Source of the DNA: Colwellia polaris
GTDB lineage: Bacteria; Pseudomonadota; Gammaproteobacteria; Enterobacterales; Alteromonadaceae
NCBI RefSeq assembly: GCF_002104515.1
Contig: NZ_NBOE01000007.1
Coordinates: 124,001-188,000 of the forward strand
DNA length: 64,000 bases
Reading direction: 5' to 3'
Shown here: piece by piece, positions 54,123 through 63,919 of the stretch
How the letters are laid out: each line of letters opens with the position of its first letter
Numbering within the stretch: the first letter of the stretch is position 1
Notes under the pieces: model-generated
The model's database searches: none
What the model was told of the DNA's origin: nothing
The model's input: the letters and a program-made list of their open reading frames with translations, nothing else
Program-made: the position numbers and the translations under genes

Positions 54123-54274
54123 TGTAGACATAATAAGCTAATAAATTATATAAAAGCACTGTACAAGTTACTCAACCTGCTACGTACAATTGGCTCGCGA
54201 TCTGCAATTAACAGCGTTCACACTCAGTTTATTTTTATTCCCATTAACGAAATTTTTAGCATTCTAGAGAGTAT

Positions 54275-54829
54275 ATGGAACTTCCAAGGTTTAAGTATCA
54301 CCCAGAGCCACTTGTCACAGGCTCAATTGAAAAATCAGCTTGTGTCTGCGCGTGTTGCGGTAAAAAAACTGGTTTTATTTATACTGGCCTTCCTTATTCT
54401 GAAGAGGACTTGGAAGATTCAATTTGCCCGTGGTGCATTGCTAATGGTGAGGCGCATAAAAAATTTAATGCCGAATTTACAGATTATGATGCTGTTAGTA
54501 ATTATGGTATATGGTCTGAAGTTTCTTCAGAGATCAAAGAAGAAGTTGCTTTCCGTACGCCTGGTTTTAGCGGTTGGCAAGAGCACAAATGGTGGACTCA
54601 TTGTAACGGCGCGGCTTCTTTTATCGGATTGGCAGGCGCCAAAGAAATAAAAGAGCATGGTTCCGATTTAATTGAACAGCTTAAATCAGAAACTATTAAT
54701 GCTTATGAAATAAGTGACGAGGACTGGAATAACTTTTTTAATGCCTTAGATGTTGATGGCTCACCTACCGCATATATATTTAAATGTAATCACTGCGGTA
54801 AATTGGGTGGCTATTCCGACTTTGATTAA
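54275..54829 (+). CDS. CbrC/UPF0167-family protein
   Basis: 184 aa. Family start LPRFKYHPEPLVTGSIEKSACVC, then four Cys pairs (CVCACCG, CPWC and, at the C-terminus, CNHCGK) that could bind zinc, and the FSGWQEHKWWTHCNGAASFIG block. E. coli CbrC belongs to a CreBC-regulated set linked to colicin tolerance; its biochemical role is unknown. The RBS is weak. It lies in the second cassette-like cluster and is followed by an attC-like left arm. Confidence 0.85.
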   Translation: MELPRFKYHPEPLVTGSIEKSACVCACCGKKTGFIYTGLPYSEEDLEDSICPWCIANGEAHKKFNAEFTDYDAVSNYGIWSEVSSEIKEEVAFRTPGFSGWQEHKWWTHCNGAASFIGLAGAKEIKEHGSDLIEQLKSETINAYEISDEDWNNFFNALDVDGSPTAYIFKCNHCGKLGGYSDFD

Positions 54830-54835
54830 AAGAAG

Positions 54836-54905
54836 GAAGATCTTTTAAAAGGAAAAAAGTAGTTGGTTCTTGTTCAATCGTCGATTATTTTATCCTAAAG
54901 CGATA
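54836..54905 (+). other. attC-like remnant 9
   Basis: TTTTAAAAGGAAAAAAGTA, L'' GTTGGTT (54862), then TCGATTATTTTATCCTAAAG. The left half matches attC 8; the right half (expected AACCAAC) is altered. Confidence 0.45.
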
Positions 54906-54929
54906 AAAGGTTTGATTGAAAAGAATCTC

Positions 54930-55101
54930 TTACTAAGTTGATCTATATTGGAAACTAGTGAATGATTTTTATGTTCATACAACCCGTAAAAGTCATTTGT
55001 AATGTAATATCGCCTCATATTTCACGTAACAAGTTAATTTGAAGCTCAATGTTTAATAATTTCATCGGCTATTTTTTCTAAAAGAAAAAAACTTAAGCCT
55101 C
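54930..55101 (+). mobile_element. M2 unit, copy E, diverged
   Basis: ATGATTTTTATGTTCATACA, TATCGCCTCATATTTCACGTAACAA and CTATTTTTTCTAAAAG...GCCTC follow copies A and B in the same order; GTT (55102) lies directly after the right end. The left inverted end is too degraded to place. Confidence 0.65.
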
Positions 55102-55122
55102 GTTAAACTGCTAAGGAGTAGT

Positions 55123-55653
55123 ATGTCTAAATTTCTATTCGTAATATTAATCGTTTTTTCTAATTCAAGTATTGCTACACAGCAAATCAAGGAAACTTTT
55201 ATTGTGGCTGGTGTTTCAAACTCAATTGATTCTAATCCTTTGGAAACATTATTCACCTATGAAGAAATACACTTAATGCTTGATTCTAAAGGCTGGTGTT
55301 CTGCTAATTGGCGTGGCTATAAAGGTACTTGGGAATTAAAAAACGGTGAATTATTCCTTAATTCTTTTGTTAAAGGCGCATGTAGTGACAATCCACCATT
55401 AATAGATCCAGTTTTATTCTTTGGTGAAAAAAAATATCCTGTTAAAGCAAAGTGGTTTAACGCGAAAATTGAAGTTCGTTTAAGTGAAAATAGATACACG
55501 AGTTGTTTAACTTTAGAGGGTGAAGAAGTAACAACCGGATATAACTATGATGCTATGGTATATGAGTTTTCAGCGGGCGATTTTGTTTATAAATCAAAAC
55601 AAAAAATTGAACATGTGTGGCAGCGAAATCTAAGTTGTTCAAGCCGAAATTAA
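55123..55653 (+). CDS. Secreted hypothetical cassette protein, 176 aa
   Basis: Not recognised. AAGGAG 6 bp before the ATG. Signal peptide ending SIATQ. The mature part is beta-rich with two to four Cys (KGWCSANWRGYKGTWELKNGELFLN, GACSDN, TSCLTL), reading like a small lipocalin-type barrel. The cassette start GTTAAAC (55102) is partly complementary to AAATTAAC at its stop codon, as expected for a cassette. Confidence 0.6.
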   Translation: MSKFLFVILIVFSNSSIATQQIKETFIVAGVSNSIDSNPLETLFTYEEIHLMLDSKGWCSANWRGYKGTWELKNGELFLNSFVKGACSDNPPLIDPVLFFGEKKYPVKAKWFNAKIEVRLSENRYTSCLTLEGEEVTTGYNYDAMVYEFSAGDFVYKSKQKIEHVWQRNLSCSSRN

Positions 55654-55857
55654 CAAGAAACACATCCTAAATTACTTTACCTTTATGATGAGTGTAATTT
55701 TAAAATTTTTAGTATATCGAGTAATGAAATACCTAGTTTCCTTGAGCACTTTAGCATAAAGCTTCTCGCTATTTTTGTTAATGGGAAGGAGATAAAGTTA
55801 TCGCCAATTGAGTTCATATATACTGAAGATATTGGAATTGCACCATTAAATTGTTGA
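55654..55857 (+). pseudogene. In-frame coding-like extension after the preceding stop codon
   Basis: The reading frame continues without another stop for 67 codons after TAA at 55651: ...YLYDECNFKIFSISSNEIPS...IKLSPIEFIYTEDIGIAPLNC, ending TGA. There is no ATG, GTG or RBS, so it is either the tail of a longer ancestral protein cut by a nonsense mutation or the 5'-truncated end of another cassette gene. Confidence 0.4.
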
Positions 55858-55899
55858 AATAACAACACGTACATAAGTAACACTGAGCAAGCTTATTAA

Positions 55900-56589
55900 T
55901 CATTCGCTATGAAAAACATTCACCGCTTTGGTTATTCGCAAACTCGCTAAGGTTTCTGCTTCGTCAGGCGAAAACTTCTGAATTTGAGCAAAAAGAAGTT
56001 CCAAAGTAGCCATAGCATCATCAAGTGCATTATGAGCTGGTACAGCAGGCAAACCATATCTTGCACGACACACCGGCAATACCACTGAATTAGGTGGTGG
56101 TGGTCTTAAATGTCGAGTTAATTGGTACAAACCAAATGTTAACGTGTCTAATGTTACGATAGTAGGTAACGGTAAACCTAGTTCGCGAAAAACTCTTTGT
56201 AAAATGTTCATATCAAGATTGGTACAATGAAATACCCAAATATGGCTTTGTGCATAGCGCTTAAGCTTTTCTAAAACTTCACGTACCGGTTCGCCCTGCG
56301 CAATATCATCAGCCGTTAAACCATGTATAACAGGGCTTTGATGCAAAGGTGCTCTGGTAGACACTAACTGATAAAAACAACTCTGTAACTGAATTTGATT
56401 CCCTTTGCCTTCAACCCAGCCAATAGATAAAATTTTAGCATCGGCTAAATTCATCGATGTCAGCTCTAGATCGATACTCAGAAAAGGTATTTCCGATAAA
56501 CGCTTATCTCGCCACTGCGGAGGTATTGAATGTTGAGGCCGTAACCAGCGATTAAATTTTTGCCACATAAACGCGCTACCTTTGATCAT
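55900..56589 (-). CDS. DnaQ-like 3'-5' exonuclease (DEDDh)
   Basis: 229 aa. Exo motif I FLSIDLELTSMN (Asp and Glu), motif II VFHCTNLDMNILQ and motif III AHNALDDAMATLELL (His and Asp) form the DEDDh active site. The first ATG abuts the upstream gene's stop; an alternative start at 56568 has a better ribosome site (AAAGG). It is co-transcribed with the cNMP/CBS/DUF294 gene, a pairing found widely in gammaproteobacteria, often near acetate metabolism genes. Target nucleic acid unknown. Confidence 0.87.
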   Translation of the reverse strand: MIKGSAFMWQKFNRWLRPQHSIPPQWRDKRLSEIPFLSIDLELTSMNLADAKILSIGWVEGKGNQIQLQSCFYQLVSTRAPLHQSPVIHGLTADDIAQGEPVREVLEKLKRYAQSHIWVFHCTNLDMNILQRVFRELGLPLPTIVTLDTLTFGLYQLTRHLRPPPPNSVVLPVCRARYGLPAVPAHNALDDAMATLELLFAQIQKFSPDEAETLASLRITKAVNVFHSE

Positions 56590-58425
56590 TTATGCACTAC
56601 CACCAGCAAACTTAAATAATGCAGCTTGTTGTGTTCGGCGAATAACGCGGAAAGCTTCTTTAAGTTGATATTTTTCTATCGACGACAAATCACTCATTGA
56701 TAAATAGTTGTCTTTAGCATTATTTTGAGTTTGATGACGCCAGCGCAATCGATTAAGTAAAAGCCATACGTCACGCAAGTTTTTTACATTTTGGCTTGAA
56801 AGTTCAGGTTGGTTCATTAAGCTTTCAAGGCGTAATGGAATTGCAGGCATAGTCAAGCCATTGGCAAGCGAGTACACCCTCACCAAATCATTAATTATAG
56901 CAACACCACTGTGCTTTAAATCAATACAATCTTTTTTAGGCAAGCCTTTCTTGTAGCTGAACTTTTGAAATACCGATAATGGCACCATTGATTTGCAAGC
57001 ATGCCTTGTTAATGCAGCCAGAAAGCGAGTTTGTTTAAATAACGGGGCACGCGCCTGATGTAACTGAGTAAGTAAATGAATATTACCTGCAACACCTCGT
57101 ACATCTAGGAATATATTACAGTTTAGAATAGCTTCTGGTGTTGGTGATTGTACCCAATTTTCAGCTTCTTTTATTGCTTGGTTTACTGACAATCGTAGCA
57201 AGGGGTTGCTCGCCATAATATTGCCTGTACACAATCTAATACCGCATTTATCTAGCCCTCTACATACATATTCAGCTAAATCGGCAAAGTATTGAGCGGC
57301 TTGTTCGTCAGGTTCAGTAGCCAGTAGTAAACCATTATCTTGATCCGACCCCATAGTTTGGTCTTCTCTTGCTTGCGAGCCATAAACTAGCCAGCAATAA
57401 TCCATTGGCGCAGCACCATGCTCTTTCACAAAGAAGGTGATTAATTTTCGGGTCATAATATCAGTAGCTTGAGAAAGTACTTTGCCTGCTATATCAAAAT
57501 CCCCTAAACGCTTTGCGTGTTTAGAAAAGTATTGAGGTAACTGCCACGATAACCGAGACAACTCGTGCATAGAGGTTGCTTTTGATAACGCTTTTACCAG
57601 TAACAACACATTACTGCGTTGATGGCGGATCATATCGGTGGCCGTTAAAATTCCTACAGGCATTTCACTGTCTTTATCTATAATTGGCAAATGGTTGACG
57701 TTGTGCTCTGTCATCATGCATAAGGCATCAAACAAGGTACGTTGATGTGTTATTTTTGCAGGTTCAGTGGTCATAATGCTACTTAAGGGCTGCTGTACAT
57801 CAACTTGCTCAGCCACCACCCTGTTACGTATATCTCGGTCAGTAATAATGCCGGCCAAACGCTGATTATCGGTTATCACCAAAGACGAAACACAATGTTT
57901 TGCCATTAACCGAACGCCCGTTAAAATACTGCTATTTAAATCGGCACTGATCATCTCTTGAGCTAAAGCTTCATGAACCGGTTTATACATCCATATAGAT
58001 GTTGAATCATCAAGCTGCTCACTATGAATTTTTTCTGCGCTATAATGACGAAAAAAGCTACCAATGCCCGGTTGAACCGATACACACCACTCAAAAGTTT
58101 GAGCCGGAATACAATAAACTAAGCCTGGGCTGTCTACTGTCATCGTGATTAAATGATCTTCTTTATGTAGCACATTGCCACAGCCAAAATAATCTTCTTC
58201 GCTTAAATGTCTGGTCTTTTCAGGAGAGTCTTTCACTGAAAATTGGCCACTATTTATTAAAAATAGCGAACCACGTTGCTGTTCGAGTATTTGTTCAGCA
58301 TCACCTTTGCTGATGTAACAAACGGTAATTGTTGAAGCCAAATGGTTTAATTGATCTTCTGTAAGTAAATCAAAAGGAGCTGATGAGCCTAAAAACTCTA
58401 GTGTTTGCTGGGGAATATGAATCAC
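56590..58425 (-). CDS. cNMP-binding/CBS-pair/DUF294 nucleotidyltransferase-like protein
   Basis: 611 aa with three modules: an N-terminal cyclic-nucleotide-binding roll (about 20-140), two CBS repeats (about 155-275: MAKHCVSSLVITDNQRLAGIITDRDIRNR and MTEHNVNHLPIIDKDSEMPVGILTATDM), and a GlnD-like nucleotidyltransferase core (DYCWLVYGSQAREDQTMGSDQDNGLLL, with G-S and DxD) plus the DUF294_C helical domain. It is probably a regulator that modifies or binds a partner in response to adenine nucleotides. Confidence 0.9.
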   Translation of the reverse strand: MIHIPQQTLEFLGSSAPFDLLTEDQLNHLASTITVCYISKGDAEQILEQQRGSLFLINSGQFSVKDSPEKTRHLSEEDYFGCGNVLHKEDHLITMTVDSPGLVYCIPAQTFEWCVSVQPGIGSFFRHYSAEKIHSEQLDDSTSIWMYKPVHEALAQEMISADLNSSILTGVRLMAKHCVSSLVITDNQRLAGIITDRDIRNRVVAEQVDVQQPLSSIMTTEPAKITHQRTLFDALCMMTEHNVNHLPIIDKDSEMPVGILTATDMIRHQRSNVLLLVKALSKATSMHELSRLSWQLPQYFSKHAKRLGDFDIAGKVLSQATDIMTRKLITFFVKEHGAAPMDYCWLVYGSQAREDQTMGSDQDNGLLLATEPDEQAAQYFADLAEYVCRGLDKCGIRLCTGNIMASNPLLRLSVNQAIKEAENWVQSPTPEAILNCNIFLDVRGVAGNIHLLTQLHQARAPLFKQTRFLAALTRHACKSMVPLSVFQKFSYKKGLPKKDCIDLKHSGVAIINDLVRVYSLANGLTMPAIPLRLESLMNQPELSSQNVKNLRDVWLLLNRLRWRHQTQNNAKDNYLSMSDLSSIEKYQLKEAFRVIRRTQQAALFKFAGGSA

Positions 58426-58660
58426 GAACTCTCTCTTTTAATAGTAAAATGTAGTAACAAATACGATAAACAAAACACCAATGAAACCTAATTTTTCATC
58501 ATTATAATACTAGATTACTTACGCGACATTTGATAAAAAATGTAATTGATTCAAGCTTACAATAATTTAACAGCAAGCTCATTGCTCCTGTTCAGTAATA
58601 TCTACATGTATGTTTTTTAAAATACTTTTAATTCGCGAATTATTAAATATGAGAATATGT

Positions 58661-58891
58661 AACCTGAACTCTGGATAAGCAGCACTTGCTCAATGTTCCC
58701 TTTTAATCCATTTTCTGCGTTAAAACGTCGATAAATAGCCCGCTATTCATAAACGTTTTGCCTTGGAAATGGCATAAAATGAAGCATTGATGATATCTAT
58801 TCGTGATGTTCACCTGGCTATAGCATTTACTTTATTACCTAAGCTTTTGGTTCACTTGAGTTTCAAGCACTCATTATCCAGAGTTCAGGTT
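58661..58891 (+). mobile_element. M1 miniature element, full-length copy 5 (231 bp)
   Basis: Same ends, same length and same orientation as the copies at 4626 and 11542, flanked by ATGT (58657-58660, 58892-58895). It sits between divergent genes, 90 bp before the S4 gene start, and may influence its promoter. The rest of the gap (58426-58660) shows no gene. Confidence 0.85.
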
Positions 58892-58982
58892 ATGTAAATT
58901 TTATTATTTGGCTTTATTCAATAACGGTTATATATGCTAGAATCTAGCCATATTATTATTTAAAAATTATTAGGCGTATTTC

Positions 58983-59360
58983 ATGTCTGAACATCCAATT
59001 TTCGAAATTTGTGTTGAACCAATAGAGCTTTGTAAGTTACTTAAAATTGCCGATATGGTTGGCGGTGGCGGCGAAGCTAAAGCCGAGATCACTGAAGGTA
59101 ATGTTAAAGTAAATAACGAAGTAACAGTGCAAAAGCGTAAAAAAATTCGCCATGGCGATATTGTTGAACTTAACGCTAGAGTGATTAAAATCGCTTTAAA
59201 CCCTGATCAAAAATCAGCTGAGTTCATTAACACCGTTATTTCGGCGAATAAAAATGCCAAAAAGAAGAAAAAAGCCAAAAGTAAAGCGCCAGTAAACTCA
59301 TCTGAATCGGCAAAAAAACCATCAGGCGAACGTACAAAAAGAAAACCTACTTCCGTTTAA
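58983..59360 (+). CDS. S4-domain RNA-binding protein (YbcJ-like)
   Basis: 125 aa. A single S4 domain at residues 8-72 (IELCKLLKIADMVGGGGEAKAEITEGNVKVNNEVTVQKRKKIRHGDIVEL) with the YbcJ-type Gly run, followed by a long Lys/Ser-rich disordered tail (KKKKKAKSKAPV) not found in the 70-aa E. coli YbcJ. It probably binds structured RNA or ribosomes. Confidence 0.85.
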   Translation: MSEHPIFEICVEPIELCKLLKIADMVGGGGEAKAEITEGNVKVNNEVTVQKRKKIRHGDIVELNARVIKIALNPDQKSAEFINTVISANKNAKKKKKAKSKAPVNSSESAKKPSGERTKRKPTSV

Positions 59361-59462
59361 TAACCCATTAATACTTACAGGTAATTTACGTTTTATTTCG
59401 CCTTTACATTGGGTAATAATGTTTTTTTGTAAATTTCAAAAATGCAAGCGCTTACAATAACG

Positions 59463-59504
59463 AAAACCGAAAAACCAAGCCAAACAGGCTTTTCGGTTTT
59501 TATT
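59463..59504 (+). terminator. Terminator after the S4 gene
   Basis: ACCGAAAA / TTTTCGGT arms with an inner AGCC/GGCT pair and a bulge, then TTTTTATT. About 100 bp past the stop. Confidence 0.7.
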
Positions 59505-59687
59505 CATCATAACTACTCGAAAAATTGCTTAAAGCATTAATTACTGAACTGTATTTTTACTTTACTTAGCTGATTTAGAATAAAAATTTAATCAGGTAAA
59601 GCACAATAACTTTTGAAGTAACCCTCAGTTATTCAATTAACCTGTTTGACCGAGAATTTATCCTCGTATTTAATTTATTATGATGTA

Positions 59688-59701
59688 ATACCAATTGGTA
59701 T
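59688..59701. repeat. Palindrome ATACCAATTGGTAT upstream of the Kef-type gene
   Basis: A perfect 14-bp palindrome in the 540-bp gap, 200 bp before the transporter start. It may be an operator or a dispersed short palindrome. A second inverted pair, ACTGTC...GACAGT (59799-59820), lies closer to the gene. Confidence 0.5.
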
Positions 59702-59899
59702 AAATGTTGAAACGTGTGCATCGAGTTAATAGCTACAGCGAAATTAACGTGAAATATTTAAGAGATAAACTTAAGATTAAACTATTACTGTTTAGACAAC
59801 TGTCACTTTTTTAGACAGTTTTCATACTGTATAACATATACTTATAAAATGAGTGTTCATCAAAACAAGCCGTTTTACCGACATTAAGCGAGGAATAAT

Positions 59900-61765
59900 A
59901 TGCTAGAAATGGCAGTAATCTATTTAGCCGCTGCAATAATTGCAGTACCAATAGCAAAGCGTTTAGGTTTGGGCTCTGTACTGGGGTACTTAATTGCCGG
60001 TATTGTTATTGGGCCTTTTGCGTTAGGACTGGTTGGCGACCAAACAGATGTGATGCATTTTGCTGAGTTTGGTGTGGTTATGATGCTATTTTTAGTTGGA
60101 TTAGAATTACACCCTGCTAGATTATGGAAGCTAAGAAAATCAATACTTGGTTTAGGTGGTTTACAAGTTTTAGTCACTAGCGCGCTATTATTTATAGTTT
60201 GCTACTCATTACTTGATTTGCGATGGGAAACGGCCTTAGCCATTGGTTTAATGCTCGCGCTTTCCTCAACTGCAATTGTCATACAAACCTTAACGGAAAA
60301 AGGCTGGATAAAACAAGAAGCAGGACAAAACGCCTTTTCTGTTTTGTTATTTCAAGACATTGCCATTATTCCCATTTTAGCCCTGCTGCCACTACTAGCA
60401 TTTTCAGACATCGCCAACACTGCATCGACCCACAGTAGCCTAATTGAACACTACCCTGTATACGCTCAAGTGCTAATTGCTTTATTTGTTATTGCCGCAA
60501 TAATATTGGCGGGTAAATACATTTCAGCACCGTTATTTCGCTATATTGCAGAAACCCGATTACGCGAATTGTTCACACTGTTTGCACTATTCTTAGTGAT
60601 TGTTATCTCGGTGATTATGAAAAACATAGGTTTATCCCCTGCTTTAGGTACATTTTTAGCAGGCGTTGTTTTGGCTGAAAATGAATTTAGACATGAATTA
60701 GAAGCAGATATCGAACCTTTTAAAGGCCTGCTACTTGGGTTATTTTTTATCACCGTTGGTGCATCAATCGACTTTCCATTATTGATGACAGAATTTAGCC
60801 TAGTCGTGCTATTAGTATGCGGTCTTATTATTATTAAAGCCGTTGTTTTATATGTTTTAGCCATAGCATTTAACATTAAAAGCAAGCAAAAATTCTTATT
60901 TACTTTAGCACTAGCACAAGGGGGTGAATTTGCTTTTGTGCTATTGTCAGTAACAACTTCGTTAAATATTCTTACGCCTGATCAAACCAAAATCACCACG
61001 TTAGTTGTTGCTATTTCTATGCTAATGGCTCCGCTATTACTCATGTTCTACGATAAAGTGATCAACCGTGAAACCACCTCACAACCAAACTTTGATAGCC
61101 TAAACGAAATTGAAGCAACTAAAAATGTAATTATTGCTGGTTACGGTCGCTTTGGACAAATAATTGGCCGCTTACTTACCGCACAGGGTTATCACTTATC
61201 AATACTTGACCATAGCTCTGGCCAAATAGAGTTATTAAGACGATTTGGCAATAAGGTTTTCTACGGCGATGCTGCTCGCAAAGATCTTTTAGATGCTTCA
61301 GGAGCCAATGACGCCCAATTACTGGTTATTGCTATCGACGATGCTGACAAAATACTTGAAATCGCCTCGCTGGCACAAAAGCACTATCCGCATTTAAAAA
61401 TAGCTGCTCGTGCAATTGACCGCCGCCATGCTTATCAATTAATGAAATTAGGTATTAATACATTTAAACGAGAAACATTCGACTCTGCACTAAACCTAGG
61501 TGTTGACGCACTTACTTTACTCGGAAACGATGAAGAAATTTCTATACGCGCAGGAAAACTATTTGCTGTACATGATAATGACTCTCTACTTGAGTTAGCT
61601 GAATTATGGGGCGACGACCATAGTTATGGTATTGCCTCGAAACAGCGTACCGAAGATTTAAAACAAGTGCTGCACAATGATAAAAAAGAACAAGAGAAAT
61701 TAAATGCCTGCAAAAATGGTGATGGCGAAGCGTGTAAAGAAATTCAAGAAAGCGGATTACACTAA
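59900..61765 (+). CDS. Kef-type K+/H+ antiporter (CPA2) with TrkA-N domain
   Basis: 621 aa, length of KefB/KefC (601-620). About 12-13 membrane helices at residues 1-385 (GSVLGYLIAGIVIGPFALGLVGD, LGTFLAGVVLAENEFRHELEADIEPFKGLLLGLFFITVGAS). The cytosolic TrkA-N/RCK domain runs from about 403 (NVIIAGYGRFGQIIGRLL, FYGDAARKDLLDASGA). It ends in a polar tail (DGEACKEIQESG). KefB/C exchange K+ for H+ during electrophile stress under glutathione control; no KefF/KefG partner gene is adjacent. Confidence 0.9.
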   Translation: MLEMAVIYLAAAIIAVPIAKRLGLGSVLGYLIAGIVIGPFALGLVGDQTDVMHFAEFGVVMMLFLVGLELHPARLWKLRKSILGLGGLQVLVTSALLFIVCYSLLDLRWETALAIGLMLALSSTAIVIQTLTEKGWIKQEAGQNAFSVLLFQDIAIIPILALLPLLAFSDIANTASTHSSLIEHYPVYAQVLIALFVIAAIILAGKYISAPLFRYIAETRLRELFTLFALFLVIVISVIMKNIGLSPALGTFLAGVVLAENEFRHELEADIEPFKGLLLGLFFITVGASIDFPLLMTEFSLVVLLVCGLIIIKAVVLYVLAIAFNIKSKQKFLFTLALAQGGEFAFVLLSVTTSLNILTPDQTKITTLVVAISMLMAPLLLMFYDKVINRETTSQPNFDSLNEIEATKNVIIAGYGRFGQIIGRLLTAQGYHLSILDHSSGQIELLRRFGNKVFYGDAARKDLLDASGANDAQLLVIAIDDADKILEIASLAQKHYPHLKIAARAIDRRHAYQLMKLGINTFKRETFDSALNLGVDALTLLGNDEEISIRAGKLFAVHDNDSLLELAELWGDDHSYGIASKQRTEDLKQVLHNDKKEQEKLNACKNGDGEACKEIQESGLH

Positions 61766-61978
61766 AGGTTAATTTACCCAGTATATTGAATTACCTAATT
61801 AACAATAACGCTGATTGCTTGATAAAAGCACTTTAAAACATAGCCTTTAGTAGCTGTATTTTATTGTGCTTTCAAGGTTGCTCGCGTTATTTTTTTCAAT
61901 CAAAAAATATTAATGGCTCTAAAGCCTTGGGCTTTTCAAACTTAACCATGAACGATAAAGACACAACATAAGTGGTAA

Positions 61979-62932
61979 TTAATTTTCTGTTGGCCACTCT
62001 GTTTCTGTCAGTATTTTTTTCGCGATTAATTGCATTCTAAGTCCGCTAATAGTTTCTTTTAACTCGTCACGAATAAGCCTTATAGCGGGTGAGATCAGCT
62101 GTCGGCTTGGCAGCACTAACCACATTTCAGTTAGTGGCACTTTGTAATCTGGCATTAATCGTTTAAGCCTGCCAGAGAGTAAGTCTTGTGCAACATCAAT
62201 AGCCGATTTTTTAGCCAGGCCTTCACCATCAATACACCATCGCCTAACAATATCACCGTCGTTTACGGCTCGGTCACTATTCATTTTTATCTTATATTTT
62301 TTATTATCGTTAACTAACTCCCAACCGTCGTGAACCACTTCGTATAATTTATAAAGCAATGCATTGTGTTGAGGCAGATCATCTGGGGTCAACGGTTCAC
62401 CATGCTTGGCAATATAATCTGGCGCAGCACATAATACATGTGGAATATTGCAAATTTTAAAACCGTATAAATTCAGATCTTTTGCTGCATCTTTAGTAAT
62501 TGCACGCAAAGCAACATCAACCCCATCTCGATAAAAGTCGACTCGGCTATCACTAGCATGTAGACGCAAGGTAACTTCACTATAATTGTTCATCACATTA
62601 TTAAGTAAAACGCGCATTAAGTTACGACCCATTTCAGACGACACAGCGATACGAACTTCACCACTGATTGATTTCTGTTCCTCATGAATTAATACTTGTC
62701 CCTGCTGTAATAAATCTAAGGCTTGTTGGCAAAGCGGCAAATAGCGTTCACCTTCAGGGGTCAGGCGTAATTGCCTTGTCGTTCGAACAAATATTTGTGC
62801 ACCTAAGGTACTTTCAATACGTTTTAAAGCCACACTTGTAGCAGAAGAGCTCATATCTAACTTATGCGCTGCTGCTGTAATAGATCTAAGCTCAGCAATG
62901 GTGAGCAATACTTGTAAATCAGTAATTTTCAT
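61979..62932 (-). CDS. LysR-family transcriptional regulator
   Basis: 317 aa from the ATG at 62932 (GAGGA 4 bp upstream); 19 upstream codons to 62989 have no RBS. Winged helix at residues 1-60 (KITDLQVLLTIAELRSITAAAHKLDMSSSATSVALKRIESTLG), then a LysR_substrate domain of the CrgA/DmlR subgroup. It is divergent from the DUF4437 gene (150 bp gap), which is its likely target. Confidence 0.87.
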   Translation of the reverse strand: MKITDLQVLLTIAELRSITAAAHKLDMSSSATSVALKRIESTLGAQIFVRTTRQLRLTPEGERYLPLCQQALDLLQQGQVLIHEEQKSISGEVRIAVSSEMGRNLMRVLLNNVMNNYSEVTLRLHASDSRVDFYRDGVDVALRAITKDAAKDLNLYGFKICNIPHVLCAAPDYIAKHGEPLTPDDLPQHNALLYKLYEVVHDGWELVNDNKKYKIKMNSDRAVNDGDIVRRWCIDGEGLAKKSAIDVAQDLLSGRLKRLMPDYKVPLTEMWLVLPSRQLISPAIRLIRDELKETISGLRMQLIAKKILTETEWPTEN

Positions 62933-63082
62933 TTGATCCTCGAAGATCTGCGCAAGAAATGTCAGACCTGTTAACCAGTCATTATCCACGTATTCGCGAA
63001 AGTGTATTAAAGATTACCCTATTTATCGAATTAATCTTATCTTTTAAAATTACCACATACTCATTCAACAGAGCCTATAAAA

Positions 63083-63919
63083 ATGACACGTTTATTCACT
63101 ATACCAAGTATTGCCTTATTAACCGTGCTACTAGCACCTAGCAGTTTTGCCGATACAGCCTTAAAAAACACCTCGTATTCAAAAGTTGTAGCAGCAAGTA
63201 ATATTACCTGGGGCTATTTAAACCCGCTTCGTGGCGATAAGAGCCCAGGCGCTGCTGATTTATGGGGCGATCGCACCAAAGATACAGCAACAGGTATGTT
63301 AGTGCGCTTTAAAAAAGGCTTTGAATCTCCGCCTCATATTCACAACATTACTTATCGCGGCATTGTGATTGATGGTCAAATGCATAATGATGATCCTAAC
63401 GCAGCAAAAATGTGGCTGCCAGCGGGTTCTTTTTGGACCCAGCCTGCAGGTGAAGATCACACTACTGCAGCCAATAACCCTACTAACTTAATTTATCTTG
63501 AAATTGACTCAGGGCCATATCTTGTTAAACCTTCAACAGAAGAGTTTGATAACGGCGAGCGACCTTTGAACTTGCACCGCGATAACATGGTATGGCTCAA
63601 CAGTAGCGAGCTAAATAATATTACCGCTGAAGGCGTAAAATTTACCTATGTATGGGAAAGTAATGCCAAGATGAACGGTTCACTAATCAAATTACCTGCA
63701 GGTTTTACAGGTGAAATAACCACTCAGGCAAGCGAGTTTAAAGCCGTTGTTATTGCTGGCGATATTGAGTATAACTCAGTAGATCAAAAAAAATCACAGC
63801 ACTTAAGCCCTGGTAGCTATGTCGAATCAAACGGTAGCTTTACTCATAACATTACTAATAAAACAAATGTTGAAGCGACAATTTATATTCGTACTAATAG
63901 CCCATACCAAGTTAAGTAA
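63083..63919 (+). CDS. DUF4437 cupin-like periplasmic protein
   Basis: 278 aa. Signal peptide ending SSFA-DTA. Two tandem cupin-like halves: residues 40-150 ([33 protein letters not shown], with the metal-binding His pair HIH and PAGEDHTT) and 180-275 ([33 protein letters not shown]), the second without metal ligands. Belongs to the DUF4437 (ChrR-like cupin) group; function unknown. The 80 bp after the stop to the window end show no gene. Confidence 0.82.
   Translation: MTRLFTIPSIALLTVLLAPSSFADTALKNTSYSKVVAASNITWGYLNPLRGDKSPGAADLWGDRTKDTATGMLVRFKKGFESPPHIHNITYRGIVIDGQMHNDDPNAAKMWLPAGSFWTQPAGEDHTTAANNPTNLIYLEIDSGPYLVKPSTEEFDNGERPLNLHRDNMVWLNSSELNNITAEGVKFTYVWESNAKMNGSLIKLPAGFTGEITTQASEFKAVVIAGDIEYNSVDQKKSQHLSPGSYVESNGSFTHNITNKTNVEATIYIRTNSPYQVK

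Noticed and set aside
55683-55883. 66-aa minus-strand frame
   Set aside because: The opposite strand has the more protein-like open frame; no RBS for the minus frame.
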